A DNA stretch of 64,000 nucleotides from JAAXGI01 sp965206975. GTDB lineage: Bacteria; Gemmatimonadota; Gemmatimonadetes; Longimicrobiales; Gaopeijiaceae. The stretch's first letter is position 1. Each line of letters opens with the position of its first letter. Location: positions 62,001 to 126,000 of the forward strand of contig OZ242253.1 in NCBI GenBank assembly GCA_965206975.1, in the 5' to 3' direction. A program made the translations under genes and the position numbers. The notes under the pieces are model-generated. The model did no database searches. It saw only the letters and a program-made list of their open reading frames with translations, and was not told where the DNA came from. Of the stretch, positions 45,147 to 55,300 are shown piece after piece.

Positions 45147-45395
45147 CTAACTCACCCGCAACACCTCGAACCTTCTCGGTCTTGAACCCAGCTGCCTCTC
45201 TGCCACAAAGGCCGCGGGAGCCCGGAACCCGACTCACCTGATCCGTCCTGAGGCAACGTACTGTAGATCGGCGGGCTCAGGGTACGGCTTTCCCCTCTGA
45301 CTGTCAGAGCCTATCGCTGAATCAGACACGTTGCTCTATTCGTTGGTCGGGAAGGGCGAGGAGTCCTAGAGGCTCAAACATCGGGAGATTCGAAA

Positions 45396-46959
45396 ATGGA
45401 GATAGTTCCGGGGGCGACGGCTGGAGTCCGGGCGCGCTTTCACGCCCACCTGGCAGACTTCGCAAGGGCGATTGTGGTGACATTCCTACTGATCTGGCCC
45501 GCCGTTGGCACGGCACAGGTGGGTGGAATGCCTGAATCCTTCTTCCCTTCCCCACGAGTTCAGATACGAACCGCGTGACCTGTCCAGGGAGCTGGCAAAC
45601 AAGATGGAGGGCAGATACACAGTCACGGCGGTCGGGGATGTCCTTATGCAGGAGCCGATGAGCAGCCTGATGAGTCCTGAGCTAGTGGACGTTCTACGAG
45701 GGTCCGACACGACCGTCGGCAACATGGAGGTCTATCTCGTAGATCGCAGGACTTGGCCCCATGGGTTCGGCAATAACTGGGCGCCCAAGGAACTAGCGCA
45801 GGACTTCGCCACCATGGGTTTCGACATGTTGGTTTCGGGGGAAGGTCCGGGCGGCGTTGAGGGGATGAAGTCAAGCATTCACTGGCTGGACCGGGAGGAA
45901 ATCCCGCTCGCAGGCTATGGACCTAACCTGACCATCGCCCGCCAACCGGTACTACAACAGACCGCGAAGGGCCGGGTAGCTCTCGTTGCGGCCTATCCGG
46001 TGCCCGACCGTGGCGCGGGCTCCGGAGATGACGTGGCGCGAGGCCTCGAGGGCGACACCGGGTGGGGCCTGAACCCCCTGCGCATGACGGTTTGGAACGT
46101 AGTGACGCAGGATCAGATGGACGAGCTCAAAGGCATCCGCAACGCCATTGTCGCCCGACGCCACGAGCCTGATGTGTCGCGCCCAATCAGGGTTCCGGAG
46201 GATCGGCCGGACCGGGTTACTGTTTTCGCCGATAACCACTACATCGTCGGCCCTAGGACAGGCGAATACCGCTACGAGCTAGACTCCGCCGACCGCCGCG
46301 CTCAGATTCTCGCCGTGCGCAATGCGAAGGAATACGCTGATTTCGCGATGTTCTCGATGCACAGTCACCAGAACCGGTACGCCTTTCAGGCCTATTCCCA
46401 GGATCACTATCCCCCTCAATATCTTATAGACCTCACGCACGACATGGTCGACAACGGAATGGATCTGTACTTCGGCCACGGCAACCACACGATGCAGGGC
46501 ATCGAGATCTACAAGGGCAGACCGATTATGTACAACCTCGGCAACCTATCAGTACACAGGTTCGGGGCTGACTACAGCGGCGACGCCGGTCCCATGACGT
46601 CGATCGAGCGAAGCGAATTGGGCAATCAGGGGCTTCAGCAGCCCGCGAATCAAAGGGCTTTCGTCTCAAGGGTCACATATCAAGATGGGTTCTTGGAGGA
46701 ACTTCGGATCTATCCCGTGGACCTAGGAGGAGCCCAGGGTCCGGACCGTCGCCCGTGGTCAAGGACCGACGTTCCGATGACTCCGTCACCCCAGCTTGCC
46801 CGCGAGATACTCTCCGAGATCCAGGAGTACTCGCGCCCGTTCGGGACAGAGATAGCGGTGGAGGTGGACGAGCTTTCACGAGTCGTCGGTGTAATCCGTG
46901 TGTCACGTTCCGTAACGGTTCCAATCGGCGAAGGCTTGCGCGATACCTTTGGCAACTGA
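45396..46959 (+). pseudogene. CapA-family metallophosphatase, frameshifted after its signal peptide
   Basis: The signal peptide (ARAIVVTFLLIWPAVGTAQ) starts at an ATG at 45396 after GGAGA. The frame then runs to MPESFFPSP near 45555. The rest, beginning HEFRYEPRDLSRELANK, is one base out of frame and runs 45558-46959. The body has CapA/PgsA motifs: TAVGDVLM, VGNMEVYL, SMHSHQNRY and YFGHGNHTMQGIEIY. CapA proteins act on poly-gamma-glutamate or wall polymers. The likely cause is an extra base in TTCCCTTCCCC; it could be an assembly error. Without the joint, the body could start only from a TTG at 45505 or an ATG at 45604, with no signal peptide, so export would be lost. Confidence 0.8.
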
Positions 46960-47221
46960 CCCAAGGGGAAGCTCCCGTGTCCTGACCGAACAGGAGATCC
47001 CAGTATGGCCCCTCGAACGATCCTCTTCTAAGACAGCGCCAAAGTGACCGTCTGAGGAGCCGGAGAGAGGCGGAGACTACGATCACGGGGAGGTGAGAGA
47101 TGCGCAAAGCAGTCGGTTTTCTCACGCTCGACCGGCTTGAGTGGACCATCCGTGCCATCGGTTTCGGTGGTGTCGACGTCGATTGCATACGGCTCCCCCC
47201 GAGATAGAAACCCCATCGAAG

Positions 47222-49579
47222 GTGGGACCCGTTCGGCTTCTCCCCTGCCAGCTCCTTGGGACGTGTGTGTTGGTCATGCTCGGCTGGCCCAGGGCGGGAG
47301 CCGGGGCCCAGACCACGTCGGGAGTCGTTACGAACCCGGGCGTGTCGCTACCGCCTGGCGTTGTCATCGATGGCCCGCCACCGCCCGTCCCTCCCGCGAC
47401 GGTGTCGCGCGACGCGGAGAATCGCGTAACCGTGAGGGCCCTCCGGGTCAGGGAGCCGTTGGCCCTCGACGGCCGCCTGGAGGAGGCAGTCTATCTCGCA
47501 CCCCCCATCACCGGGCTGATCCAGACCGACCCCGACGACGGCCAAGTAGCGACCGAGGAGACTGAAGCGTGGGTATCCTTCGACGAGGAGAACGTCTACG
47601 TGTCGGCCCGCATCTGGGATTCGGCACCTGAGTCCGAGTGGATCGCGAACGAGATGCGACGGAACGGGACGTCGCTCCGCGACAACGACAGCTTCGGGGT
47701 CGTTCTAGACACGTTCTACGATCGACGAAATGGCTACTTCTTCTATACCAATGCCTTGGGCGCCCGGGCCGACAGGTACTTCACCGATGAGGGTAACAAC
47801 ATCAACAGAGATCTTCTGCCCGTATGGGATGTGAGGGCGGGTCGGTTTGACGGCGGCTGGACCGTGGAAATGGCGATTCCGTTCCGATCTCTACGATACG
47901 GGCCGGGAGCGGCGCAGGTCTGGGGCATTCAGCTGCGCCGAGGCATTCGACGGAAGAACGAGTGGGCGTACCTCTCACCAGTCCCTATTTCCGCGGTGCG
48001 GGGCGGTCCCCAGACTGGCACTCAACGGGTCTCGATGGCTGGCACACTTGTCGGTATCGAGGCTCCCCCAGCAGCCAGGAATCTGGAACTCATGCCGTAC
48101 GGGATCTATGCGCTGACGACGGACCGGACGAGCGAGCCGGAGGTATCGAGCCACAGCGCCGCGGACTGGGGGATCGATCTCAAGTACGGCATCACGGAAA
48201 GCGTGACTGCCGATCTGACCTACAACACGGATTTCGCGCAGGTAGAGGCGGACGAGCAGCAGGTCAACCTGACGCGGTTCCCACTATTCTTCCCTGAGAA
48301 GCGACAGTTCTTCCAGGAGGGTCGAGGGATCTTCGAGTTCGGCGGCACCGTAGGCAGTGCTGGCAGGGGCAGAGGCGGAGGAGAACGCGGCGCAGGCAAC
48401 GCACCAACCCTCTTCTTTAGCCGTCGTATCGGGCTCGACGGGGGTCAGCCGGTGCCGATCCAGGGCGGCATCCGCATGACGGGCAAGATCGGAAGGTTCA
48501 ACGTCGGGGGGCTAAATGTTCACGCCGATGACCTCGGGTCGCTCGGGGTGGAAGCCACGAACTTCACTGTGGTTCGCATCAAGCGAGACATCCTGCGTCG
48601 CAGTCGAATCGGAGCAATTTTTTCAAGGAGGTCCGTCTCCACGGTGGGCACGGGGTCGAGTGAAACCTACGGGGTCGACGCAGCCTTCTCCCTCTACGAC
48701 AACGTCGACTTCGGTGCCTATTGGTCCCGTACCCATACGCCGGGGCTGGAAGCCGAGGACGCGAGTTACGAAGCCAAGTTCAGTTACAATCCGGACCGCT
48801 ACGGCTTCGAGGTGAGTCACCTCCTAGTCGGCAAGAACTTCAATCCGGAACTGGGCTTCGTCCGGCGGGACGACTTCCGCCGCACCTTCGCCTCGGTGTA
48901 CTTTAGTCCGCGACCCGCCTCGATCCGGGCGGTTCGGCAGTTCACCTGGAGAGTTGATTTCAACTACATCGAGAACGGGGCGGGCATCCTCGAGACTCGC
49001 GAGGTCGAGTCGAGCTTCAGTACCGAGTTCGAAACCAGTGACGTCTTCCGCGTCGACGCAGCGAGCACGTACGAGCTGCTCGACCAGCCCTTTGAGATCC
49101 ATACGGACGTTACGATTCCTCCTGGGCAGTATGAATTCGCCGACGTAACACTGGGCTACCTTCTAGGGGGCCAGCGCCGAGCCAGCGGCCGACTATCCAT
49201 TCAGTTCGGCCAGTTCTTCGACGGGGACCTCAGGTCGCTCGGCTTCTCGTCGGGCAGGTTCGAGGTCCTGCCCCAGTTTTCTCTGGAGCCCAGCGCATCC
49301 GTCAACCGGGTGGAGCTCCCACACGGCTCCTTCACAACCACGCTTCTCCGAACCCGGGCCAACTACAGCTTCACACCCCGCATGTTCGTCAGCGGGCTGT
49401 TTCAGTACAGCTCAGGCGCGGAGACGCTGAGTACGAACGTACGCCTCCGCTGGGAGTATCGTCCTGGCAGCGAGCTCTTCGTCGTCTATACCGATGAGCG
49501 CACAACGGTCGGGCCACGCGCTCCCGCGCTCGCGAACCGCGCCCTGGTGGTCAAGTTCAACCGTCTACTTCGCTTCTGA
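47222..49579 (+). CDS. DUF5916 outer-membrane protein with N-terminal CBM9-like domain (second copy)
   Basis: A protein of about 785 residues, paralogous to the one at 31124. The signal region is VGPVRLLPCQLLGTCVLVMLGW. The CBM9-like part has LALDGRLEEAVYLAPP, EAWVSFDEENVYVSARIWDSAPE and GGWTVEMAIPFRSLRYG. The DUF5916 signature is FAQVEADEQQVNLTRFPLFFPEKRQFFQE. The barrel ends NRALVVKFNRLLRF with a terminal phenylalanine for outer-membrane insertion. A glycine-arginine-rich stretch (about 48360-48400) separates the domains, as in the other copy. The start is taken as the GTG at 47222, without a strong ribosome site, so it is uncertain. It is intact in a zone of decayed genes. Confidence 0.86.
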   Translation: MGPVRLLPCQLLGTCVLVMLGWPRAGAGAQTTSGVVTNPGVSLPPGVVIDGPPPPVPPATVSRDAENRVTVRALRVREPLALDGRLEEAVYLAPPITGLIQTDPDDGQVATEETEAWVSFDEENVYVSARIWDSAPESEWIANEMRRNGTSLRDNDSFGVVLDTFYDRRNGYFFYTNALGARADRYFTDEGNNINRDLLPVWDVRAGRFDGGWTVEMAIPFRSLRYGPGAAQVWGIQLRRGIRRKNEWAYLSPVPISAVRGGPQTGTQRVSMAGTLVGIEAPPAARNLELMPYGIYALTTDRTSEPEVSSHSAADWGIDLKYGITESVTADLTYNTDFAQVEADEQQVNLTRFPLFFPEKRQFFQEGRGIFEFGGTVGSAGRGRGGGERGAGNAPTLFFSRRIGLDGGQPVPIQGGIRMTGKIGRFNVGGLNVHADDLGSLGVEATNFTVVRIKRDILRRSRIGAIFSRRSVSTVGTGSSETYGVDAAFSLYDNVDFGAYWSRTHTPGLEAEDASYEAKFSYNPDRYGFEVSHLLVGKNFNPELGFVRRDDFRRTFASVYFSPRPASIRAVRQFTWRVDFNYIENGAGILETREVESSFSTEFETSDVFRVDAASTYELLDQPFEIHTDVTIPPGQYEFADVTLGYLLGGQRRASGRLSIQFGQFFDGDLRSLGFSSGRFEVLPQFSLEPSASVNRVELPHGSFTTTLLRTRANYSFTPRMFVSGLFQYSSGAETLSTNVRLRWEYRPGSELFVVYTDERTTVGPRAPALANRALVVKFNRLLRF

Positions 49580-49670
49580 CTCCCGTGCAGTTCGCGAGGT
49601 GGAGACCCCGTCGGCAGGCCAGCGCGCTGTTCACAATGGCGATTACCTAGGCCGTTCGTGCTGAGTGCGA

Positions 49671-51038
49671 GAGGTAGGATCAATAAGTGTGTAAAAAGAG
49701 AGGCGACGCACCTTTCGGCTGAGGATTAAACCAGCGAGCCCGGGTGACAGCCCGGGGAAAGGAACGTCGCCTCATGAGAGAGGATATGGCGGGACGGGAG
49801 TGTGCGTCCAGCAGGCGGATGTGGGAGGTGCTGGTGCGGGAGAAGGCGCAGGAGTTCATCCAGGGCATCCTGGAGGAGGAGGTCACGGATCTGCTGGGTA
49901 GGGAGAAGTCTGAGCGGCGGGCGGGGATCGATAGGCCGGAGGGCTACCGCAACGGATACGGCAAGCCGAGGCGGCTGGCGATGAGCTCGGGAACGATCAC
50001 GCTCCGGCGTCCCCGGGTTCGCGGAGTGGAGGAGCGATTCGAGAGCCGGGTGCTGCCGTTGTTCGCGAGGCGGACGAAGGAGGTGGGTGCTCTATTGCCG
50101 GAGCTGTATCTGCACGGGCTGGCTGAGGGAGACTTCGAGCTGGCGATGCGGGGACTGCTGGGGGAGGGGGCACCGTTGTCGAAGTCATCGATCCGGCGGC
50201 TGCGAGCGGGGTGGGCAGCGGAGTTCGAGGCCTGGTCGAAGCGCTCGCTGGCCGATCGAGAGGTCGTCTACGTGTGGGCGGACGGGATCTACGTGAAGGC
50301 TGGGCTGGAGCGGGACAAGGCCGCGCTGCTGGTGGTGCTGGGCGCGATGCGAGACGGGACGAAAGAGGTGTTGGCGCTGAGACCGGGCTACCGAGAGTCG
50401 GTCGAGTCGTGGTCTGAGGTGTTACGGGAGCTGAAGGCACGCGGCATCGAGGCGCCGAAGCTTCTGATGGCGGACGGCAACGCGGCGATCTGGGGGGCGG
50501 TGAGGCAGGTATGGCCTGAGGCCGGTGAGCAGCGGTGCTGGAACCACAAGATGAGGAACGTGCTGGACCGACTCCCTCAGCGCGAGCAGAGCGAGGCGAA
50601 GGATCTGCTCAGGGTTGTGGTCTATGCACCGACGCGGGCCCAGGCCGCGAAGGCCCGTCAGGCGTTCGAGAAGCGCTACGGGCCGTGGTATCCGAAAGCG
50701 GTGGACGTGCTCGAGGACGACTGGGAGCGGATGGTCAGCTTCTACGACTTCCCCGAGGCCCACTGGAAGCATCTGCGCACGACGAACGTGGTCGAGAGCC
50801 CGTTTGCTTCGGTACGGCTCAGGACCAGCGCGGCGAAGCGGTTCAAGAAGGTCGAGAGCGCCACGGCCCTGATCTGGAAGCTCCTGACCGTGGCCGAGAA
50901 GCGCTTCAGAAGGCTCGACGCTCCCCACCTGCTCAGCGATGTGTTTGAAGGAAGAACGTTCGAAGACGGAAAGCCCGTCTCAACCCAACAGCGGAAGGCT
51001 GCCGCCTGACACGTTTACACACTTATTGACCCGACCTC
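49671..51038 (+). mobile_element. IS256-family insertion sequence with TIRs and a 7-bp target duplication
   Basis: The element is 1368 bp. The left end (49671-49695) reads GAGGTAGGATCAATAAGTGT and continues GTAAA. The right end read inwards (51038-51014) reads GAGGTCGGGTCAATAAGTGT and continues GTAAA. These are 25-bp inverted repeats with two mismatches. AGTGCGA occurs directly at 49664-49670 and 51039-51045 as target duplication. The enclosed transposase is complete. It sits directly beside an already truncated ADP-ribosylglycohydrolase fragment. Confidence 0.92.
49774..51009 (+). CDS. IS256-family (mutator) transposase
   Basis: A 411-residue transposase. The N-terminus has FIQGILEEEVTDLLGREKSERR and EGYRNGYGKPRRLAMSSGTITLRRPRVRG, both typical of IS256. 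The catalytic residues are Asp in VYVWADGIYVKAG, Asp in KLLMADGNAAIWGAV and Glu in RTTNVVESPFASVRLRT. Between them is the conserved QRCWNHKMRNVLDRLP. I place the start at the ATG at 49774 after GGAAAGGAA; a GTG at 49744 would add ten residues. No frameshift is seen, so the element may be active. Confidence 0.94.
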   Translation: MREDMAGRECASSRRMWEVLVREKAQEFIQGILEEEVTDLLGREKSERRAGIDRPEGYRNGYGKPRRLAMSSGTITLRRPRVRGVEERFESRVLPLFARRTKEVGALLPELYLHGLAEGDFELAMRGLLGEGAPLSKSSIRRLRAGWAAEFEAWSKRSLADREVVYVWADGIYVKAGLERDKAALLVVLGAMRDGTKEVLALRPGYRESVESWSEVLRELKARGIEAPKLLMADGNAAIWGAVRQVWPEAGEQRCWNHKMRNVLDRLPQREQSEAKDLLRVVVYAPTRAQAAKARQAFEKRYGPWYPKAVDVLEDDWERMVSFYDFPEAHWKHLRTTNVVESPFASVRLRTSAAKRFKKVESATALIWKLLTVAEKRFRRLDAPHLLSDVFEGRTFEDGKPVSTQQRKAAA

Positions 51039-51045
51039 AGTGCGA

Positions 51046-51333
51046 TACCTGGGAACTCTATCTCGCATCGCAGGCTGGGCCGAAGACATGAAAGTGGATG
51101 GTAGCCTGCTTAGCACCATCCGAGGCGCCGCTATCTCACCCCCTGCCGACTACGTCCACCACCGGGGTTGGGTTCTGACGGCACTTCGCAACGTCCTCTG
51201 GCAGCTCCCCCATGTGCAAAACCGGAAGGAAGCCGTGGTGGACACGGTCATGCGTGGCGGAGGCACTGACACCAACGCGGCTATCTGTGGGGCTCGTCTT
51301 GGCGCTGTGTACGGGTCGGGACGAATGGACTGA
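51046..51333 (+). pseudogene. C-terminal fragment of an ADP-ribosylglycohydrolase
   Basis: The sequence after the IS256 element reads DYVHHRGWVLTALRNVLWQL, then EAVVDTVMRGGGTDTNAAICGARLGAVYG, and ends at TGA. This is the last third of an ADP-ribosylglycohydrolase (DraG/ARH family). The family has GGDTDTNA, where the aspartates bind Mg2+; here the first aspartate is glycine. The N-terminal part is not on the other side of the IS element, so it was lost before or by the insertion. Dead remnant. Confidence 0.7.
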
Positions 51334-51465
51334 ATGCTCGCTCAGTTGACGCCCTCCGACCGGGCAACAGCATGTCAGCTACTGCGGGTGGCCGCTACCG
51401 TTCAGATACTCCGCCACAGAAAAAAGCGGGTCCTGACGGTCCCAGGCGAACGAAGGGGGCACCCG

Positions 51466-52141
51466 CTAACGCTCCACCGTCGCTCCTGCGAGTTGCGAGA
51501 TCGCCGCCATCGTGGTCTGGGCAGCATTCAAGCCGCGCCTGAAGGCGTCGGTCGAGTATGTTGTGAAGACATCGGTGGGCGTATGCCCGTGCAGATCCCA
51601 GCCGCCACCGATCTCCGCGCCGCACTCGCTCTCCCGGAGGCTGATCGATGGAACGAACTCCATGAACGGGGTCGAGTCTGTGTTTGTCATGTGCGGGCCC
51701 ACCGTAGCTGGATAGTCCGTGACGTATGCCTCGTTAGCGGCAGAAGGCCAGATCCATGGACTTGCTCGCCATAGAGGAGTTGGACTGGAACTCGATGTTC
51801 ACATCCGCCTCACGTCGCTGGTCGCGGCTCACCCTACCGTCGGGACCCGGTGCCCCGTGATCGAACAGCATCATGTCGTGCTGTATCATGCCGAGCCACC
51901 TCGGCTCGGGGTAGATGCCCGACCCTGCGGGATCCTCGATGCCTTGCAGCGCCTCCCTCTGCCCGACGTAGGCCCGTTCCCCGCCGAGCCCCGTCTCCTC
52001 ATCGTTCCAGAGAACGAATCGAATCGAGCGCTCGGTCCGAACATCCCGCGCTGAGGACACGAGCCAATTCCATCACCAGGGCCGGGCCCGAAGCGTCGTC
52101 GTTAGTGGCCTGGTTTAGGCCATGTCCGTCCATGTCATTGC
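51466..52141 (-). pseudogene. Peptidase family M28 gene broken by at least two frameshifts
   Basis: Three pieces lie in order in different minus-strand frames. The first is MDGHGLNQATNDDASGPALV MELARVLS (from 52133), with the zinc-binding His and the Asp of NDDASG. The second is RDVRTERSIRFVLWNDEETGLGG, continuing to PRWLGMIQHDMMLFDHG and DVNIEFQSNSSMASKSMDLA (52060-51737). The third is AANEAYVTDYPATVGPHMTN then TDSTPFMEFVPSISLRE and WDLHGHTPTDVFTTYS to TGA at 51466. Together these are the catalytic domain of an M28 aminopeptidase. The N-terminal region upstream is not recognisable. Two frameshifts and loss of the N-terminus indicate true decay. Confidence 0.78.
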
Positions 52142-52306
52142 ATCAGAGATCGGAGGTACGTTGTCGTTTGCGCGCGGGCCTTGCGATGGATATTGTGAAT
52201 CTCTACAGCTTCGTCCGCATCGTGGCTGGCAGGCAGTGTCGGTGGAAAGGTGCAAGAGGGGACAGCTGTCCCCATGTCGTTGGCCTCTCTATGGGAGGGT
52301 GAAACG

Positions 52307-55231
52307 GTGACGAGTAAGGCGACGAAAAAAGCGTCGGATACACGAGGGAGTCCGCGGAAGATTCTCGCCGTAGGGCTTGCTCTCGCAACCCTGACCGTAG
52401 CGCCGGATCGAGCAGTCTCTCAGGCGTCGGGGATCATCACCGGCGAGGTAGTGAACGCCGCCACCCAACAACCGCTATCGGCTGCGCAGATTTCCTTGGC
52501 GGGACTCGATATTGGCGCACTGGCGCGGGCCGATGGATCCTATACGGTGTCGAGCGTGCCGGTGGGTACACATCTAGTGGAAGCTCGTCAACTCGGCCAT
52601 CAAATGGTCACCCAAGAGGTGACAGTAAGCGCCGGGGAGACGGTGCGGGTGGATTTCGAGCTCACCCAGCAGGCCCTTGCGATGGACGAGATCATTGTGA
52701 CCGGCACGGCTGGCCAGGCGCGGCGTCGAGAGGTTGGGAATACGATCGCGCAGATCAATCCCGCCCAGCTCCCGGAGGTGGTGACGGGTCTGGAGTCGAT
52801 GCTTCAGGGAAGATCCGCGGGGATGTCGGTGGACATGCCGGGTCCTAACCCAGGGGAAGCGGCGATTATTCGGCTGCGAGGCATCACGAGCACATCGCAG
52901 GGAAACGCGCCGCTGGTATATGTGGACGGGGTCCGTGTGGCATCCTCGGGGTTGCCACTCAATCGGGGCACAGATCAAAATTTCCGATCTTCCAATTCCT
53001 TCCAGACCAGTTTCGGCGACCTCAACCCCTCGGACATCGAGCGTATCGAGGTCATCAAGGGCCCAGCGGCGACGACATTGTACGGGACAGATGCTGCCAG
53101 TGGAGTGATTCAGATTTTCACAAAGCGTGGCACCCCCGGGTCGGCGAGCTGGACCTTTGAAACGCAGCAGGGCTTTAGCAAGTCTGTGGAATTCTCCCCG
53201 GACCCGGAACCCTTCTACTACATGGACAGGGTGATGCGGACGGCCCGCAGGCAGGACTACAACGTGTCAGTCAGTGGTGCGAGTGGAGGGGTCTCCTACT
53301 TCCTCTCGGGCAACACCGGTGCGTATGAAGGGATCATGTACAACGACAAGGTTGAGCAAAAAGCGGTTCGCGGGAACTTCCGGTTTCAGCCGAGCCCCAC
53401 TCTAGCCCTGGAATTCAATACAGGCTATACCCGGAGGGATATACAGGAGGCCCCAAGCGGACACAACTCTCAGGGCCTCGGGGCGAATACGACGCGATGC
53501 CCAGGGGGCTGTGCGCTGGGGGACACGTGGGAGGAGCGGGTACTACAGATCCTGGATTGGGACATCCTGAGCCTGCAAAACCACCTCATATCGGGCGTGA
53601 CCGCGAATTGGACGCCGAGCTCGACTTTCTCGCACCGTGCCACGATCGGTGTGGATTATCTGGGCGCGGACATGCAGAACAATCGGCCCTTCGGCTTCGT
53701 TCTCAACTCACGGGGGCAGGTCGCGTCTTCCAAATATGTTGGACGGACTACGACGCTGGACTACGTGGGGAACTATATCGCGGACTTTAGCGACGATCTC
53801 CGCGTGACCTTCTCGGCGGGAGCCCAGTACCAGGACATTGAAACCTCTCTTACGCGGGTAGGCTCCCGCCAGCTTGCGGGGCCGGGTGTCCCTACAGCCA
53901 GCAGTGGAGCGGAGGTATCGGGCTTTGACGAGAGGGCTCAAGTGATCACCGGTGGGCTGTTTGGCCAAGCACTGATCGGCTATAGAGATCGGTACTTCCT
54001 CACTGCGGGACTTCGCATGGACGGATACAGCGCGTTCGGCGAAAACCTGGGATTGGAGCCCTATCCGAAGATCTCCGGGTCCTATGTGATTTCGGATGAG
54101 GACTGGTGGTCACCCGCCCTAGGCACGACGAAGCTGCGGGCTGCCTACGGTTGGGCCGGAAGGGCGCCCGGAGCATTCGATGCCGTACGCACGTGGCAGC
54201 CAGCAAATATCAATGGAGCGGCAGGGTTCACCACCAACAATGTGGGGAATGCGGATCTTGGACCCGAGCGTTCGAGCGAGATTGAAGCCGGCTTTGACAG
54301 TGAGTGGGGGGATGGCAGGGTGGCGGTCGAATTTACCTACTACCGCAGGCTTACGGAGGACGCCCTCTTCTCCGTGCGGCAGGCGCCTTCCGGAGGCTGG
54401 GGTGGGAGCCAACTCGAGAACGTTGGAAAGATCCGGAACTCGGGAATCGAACTGGGCCTAAGTGCTGACGTTCTGCGCTCGAATCAGCTGACTTGGAACA
54501 TCGGCCTTCAACTGAGTACGAACGAGAGCGAGACGGTGAGCTTGGGAGGTGCCCCGAGCTTTTCGCTGGGTTCCTTTACGGAAATCATAGAAGGGTTGCC
54601 GGCGCCTGTGGTTATCGGCTCCCGCCTTGTCAGTGATCGTTCAGCCGTCACCGTTCCTGTCTGGGAGGACGACTTCGTCTGGGGTCCGAACTATCCTACG
54701 GACATCCTCGGCGTGAGCACTTCGATCTCGCTACCGAGGGGCATAACGCTCTCGGCCCGCGGAGAATACCAGCATGGGGCCTACATGTGGAATCGGGGGC
54801 TCCAGGTCTCGGAAGTGCGCGACGGCACATGGTTCTGCCTGAGCAACGGGCCGCGCGGCAACCACCCTATCTACGGTGGCGCCTACGACCTGATCGAGGC
54901 CGGACGCGTTGATGAGCTTACCGTAGATGTGCGGGTTAGGTGCAACTCGGACGACATACCGCGCGATGCTGAAATCGTCAGCGCCGACTACTTCAAGATG
55001 CGAGACATAAGCTTGCAGGTGCCCTTGCCACTCAGCTACGTCGGGATGGACGTCAGTGAGGCAACCCTCACCATTAGCGCGTCTAACTATATCAGGTGGA
55101 TCAACGACGACTTCTTCGCCTTCGAGCCCGAGATCGGCGACAAGGACGGTCCAGATAACGTGGCTCGGGCCACGACTGGAGATGCGCCGCCTCCCAAGTC
55201 GCTAACGGCAGCGATTCGATTCCGGTTCTGA
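52307..55231 (+). CDS. SusC/RagA-type TonB-linked outer-membrane receptor
   Basis: A 974-residue importer of oligosaccharides, peptides or similar nutrients across the outer membrane. The signal peptide is followed by a carboxypeptidase-regulatory-like domain (SGIITGEVVNAATQQPLSAAQISLAGLDIGALARADGSYTVSSVPVG). Next come a TonB box-like stretch with DEIIVTGTAGQARRREVG and the plug domain (GEAAIIRLRGITSTSQGNAPLVYVDGVRV and SDIERIEVIKGPAATTLYGTDAASGVIQIFTKRG). The barrel ends KSLTAAIRFRF. The start is the GTG at 52307 after GGGAGGG. The SusD partner follows 69 bp on. The ligand is not known. Confidence 0.92.
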   Translation: MTSKATKKASDTRGSPRKILAVGLALATLTVAPDRAVSQASGIITGEVVNAATQQPLSAAQISLAGLDIGALARADGSYTVSSVPVGTHLVEARQLGHQMVTQEVTVSAGETVRVDFELTQQALAMDEIIVTGTAGQARRREVGNTIAQINPAQLPEVVTGLESMLQGRSAGMSVDMPGPNPGEAAIIRLRGITSTSQGNAPLVYVDGVRVASSGLPLNRGTDQNFRSSNSFQTSFGDLNPSDIERIEVIKGPAATTLYGTDAASGVIQIFTKRGTPGSASWTFETQQGFSKSVEFSPDPEPFYYMDRVMRTARRQDYNVSVSGASGGVSYFLSGNTGAYEGIMYNDKVEQKAVRGNFRFQPSPTLALEFNTGYTRRDIQEAPSGHNSQGLGANTTRCPGGCALGDTWEERVLQILDWDILSLQNHLISGVTANWTPSSTFSHRATIGVDYLGADMQNNRPFGFVLNSRGQVASSKYVGRTTTLDYVGNYIADFSDDLRVTFSAGAQYQDIETSLTRVGSRQLAGPGVPTASSGAEVSGFDERAQVITGGLFGQALIGYRDRYFLTAGLRMDGYSAFGENLGLEPYPKISGSYVISDEDWWSPALGTTKLRAAYGWAGRAPGAFDAVRTWQPANINGAAGFTTNNVGNADLGPERSSEIEAGFDSEWGDGRVAVEFTYYRRLTEDALFSVRQAPSGGWGGSQLENVGKIRNSGIELGLSADVLRSNQLTWNIGLQLSTNESETVSLGGAPSFSLGSFTEIIEGLPAPVVIGSRLVSDRSAVTVPVWEDDFVWGPNYPTDILGVSTSISLPRGITLSARGEYQHGAYMWNRGLQVSEVRDGTWFCLSNGPRGNHPIYGGAYDLIEAGRVDELTVDVRVRCNSDDIPRDAEIVSADYFKMRDISLQVPLPLSYVGMDVSEATLTISASNYIRWINDDFFAFEPEIGDKDGPDNVARATTGDAPPPKSLTAAIRFRF

Positions 55232-55300
55232 AAAAGCTACCTTCCCCCGATCCGGATTGGTTGAACGGATTGGTGGGAGAGAGGCTGAAAGGGGATACTG

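Noticed and set aside
49664..51045. IS256 as the cause of the glycohydrolase truncation
   Set aside because: The bases left of the element do not encode the missing N-terminus and a stop lies just before the duplication, so the gene was probably already cut.
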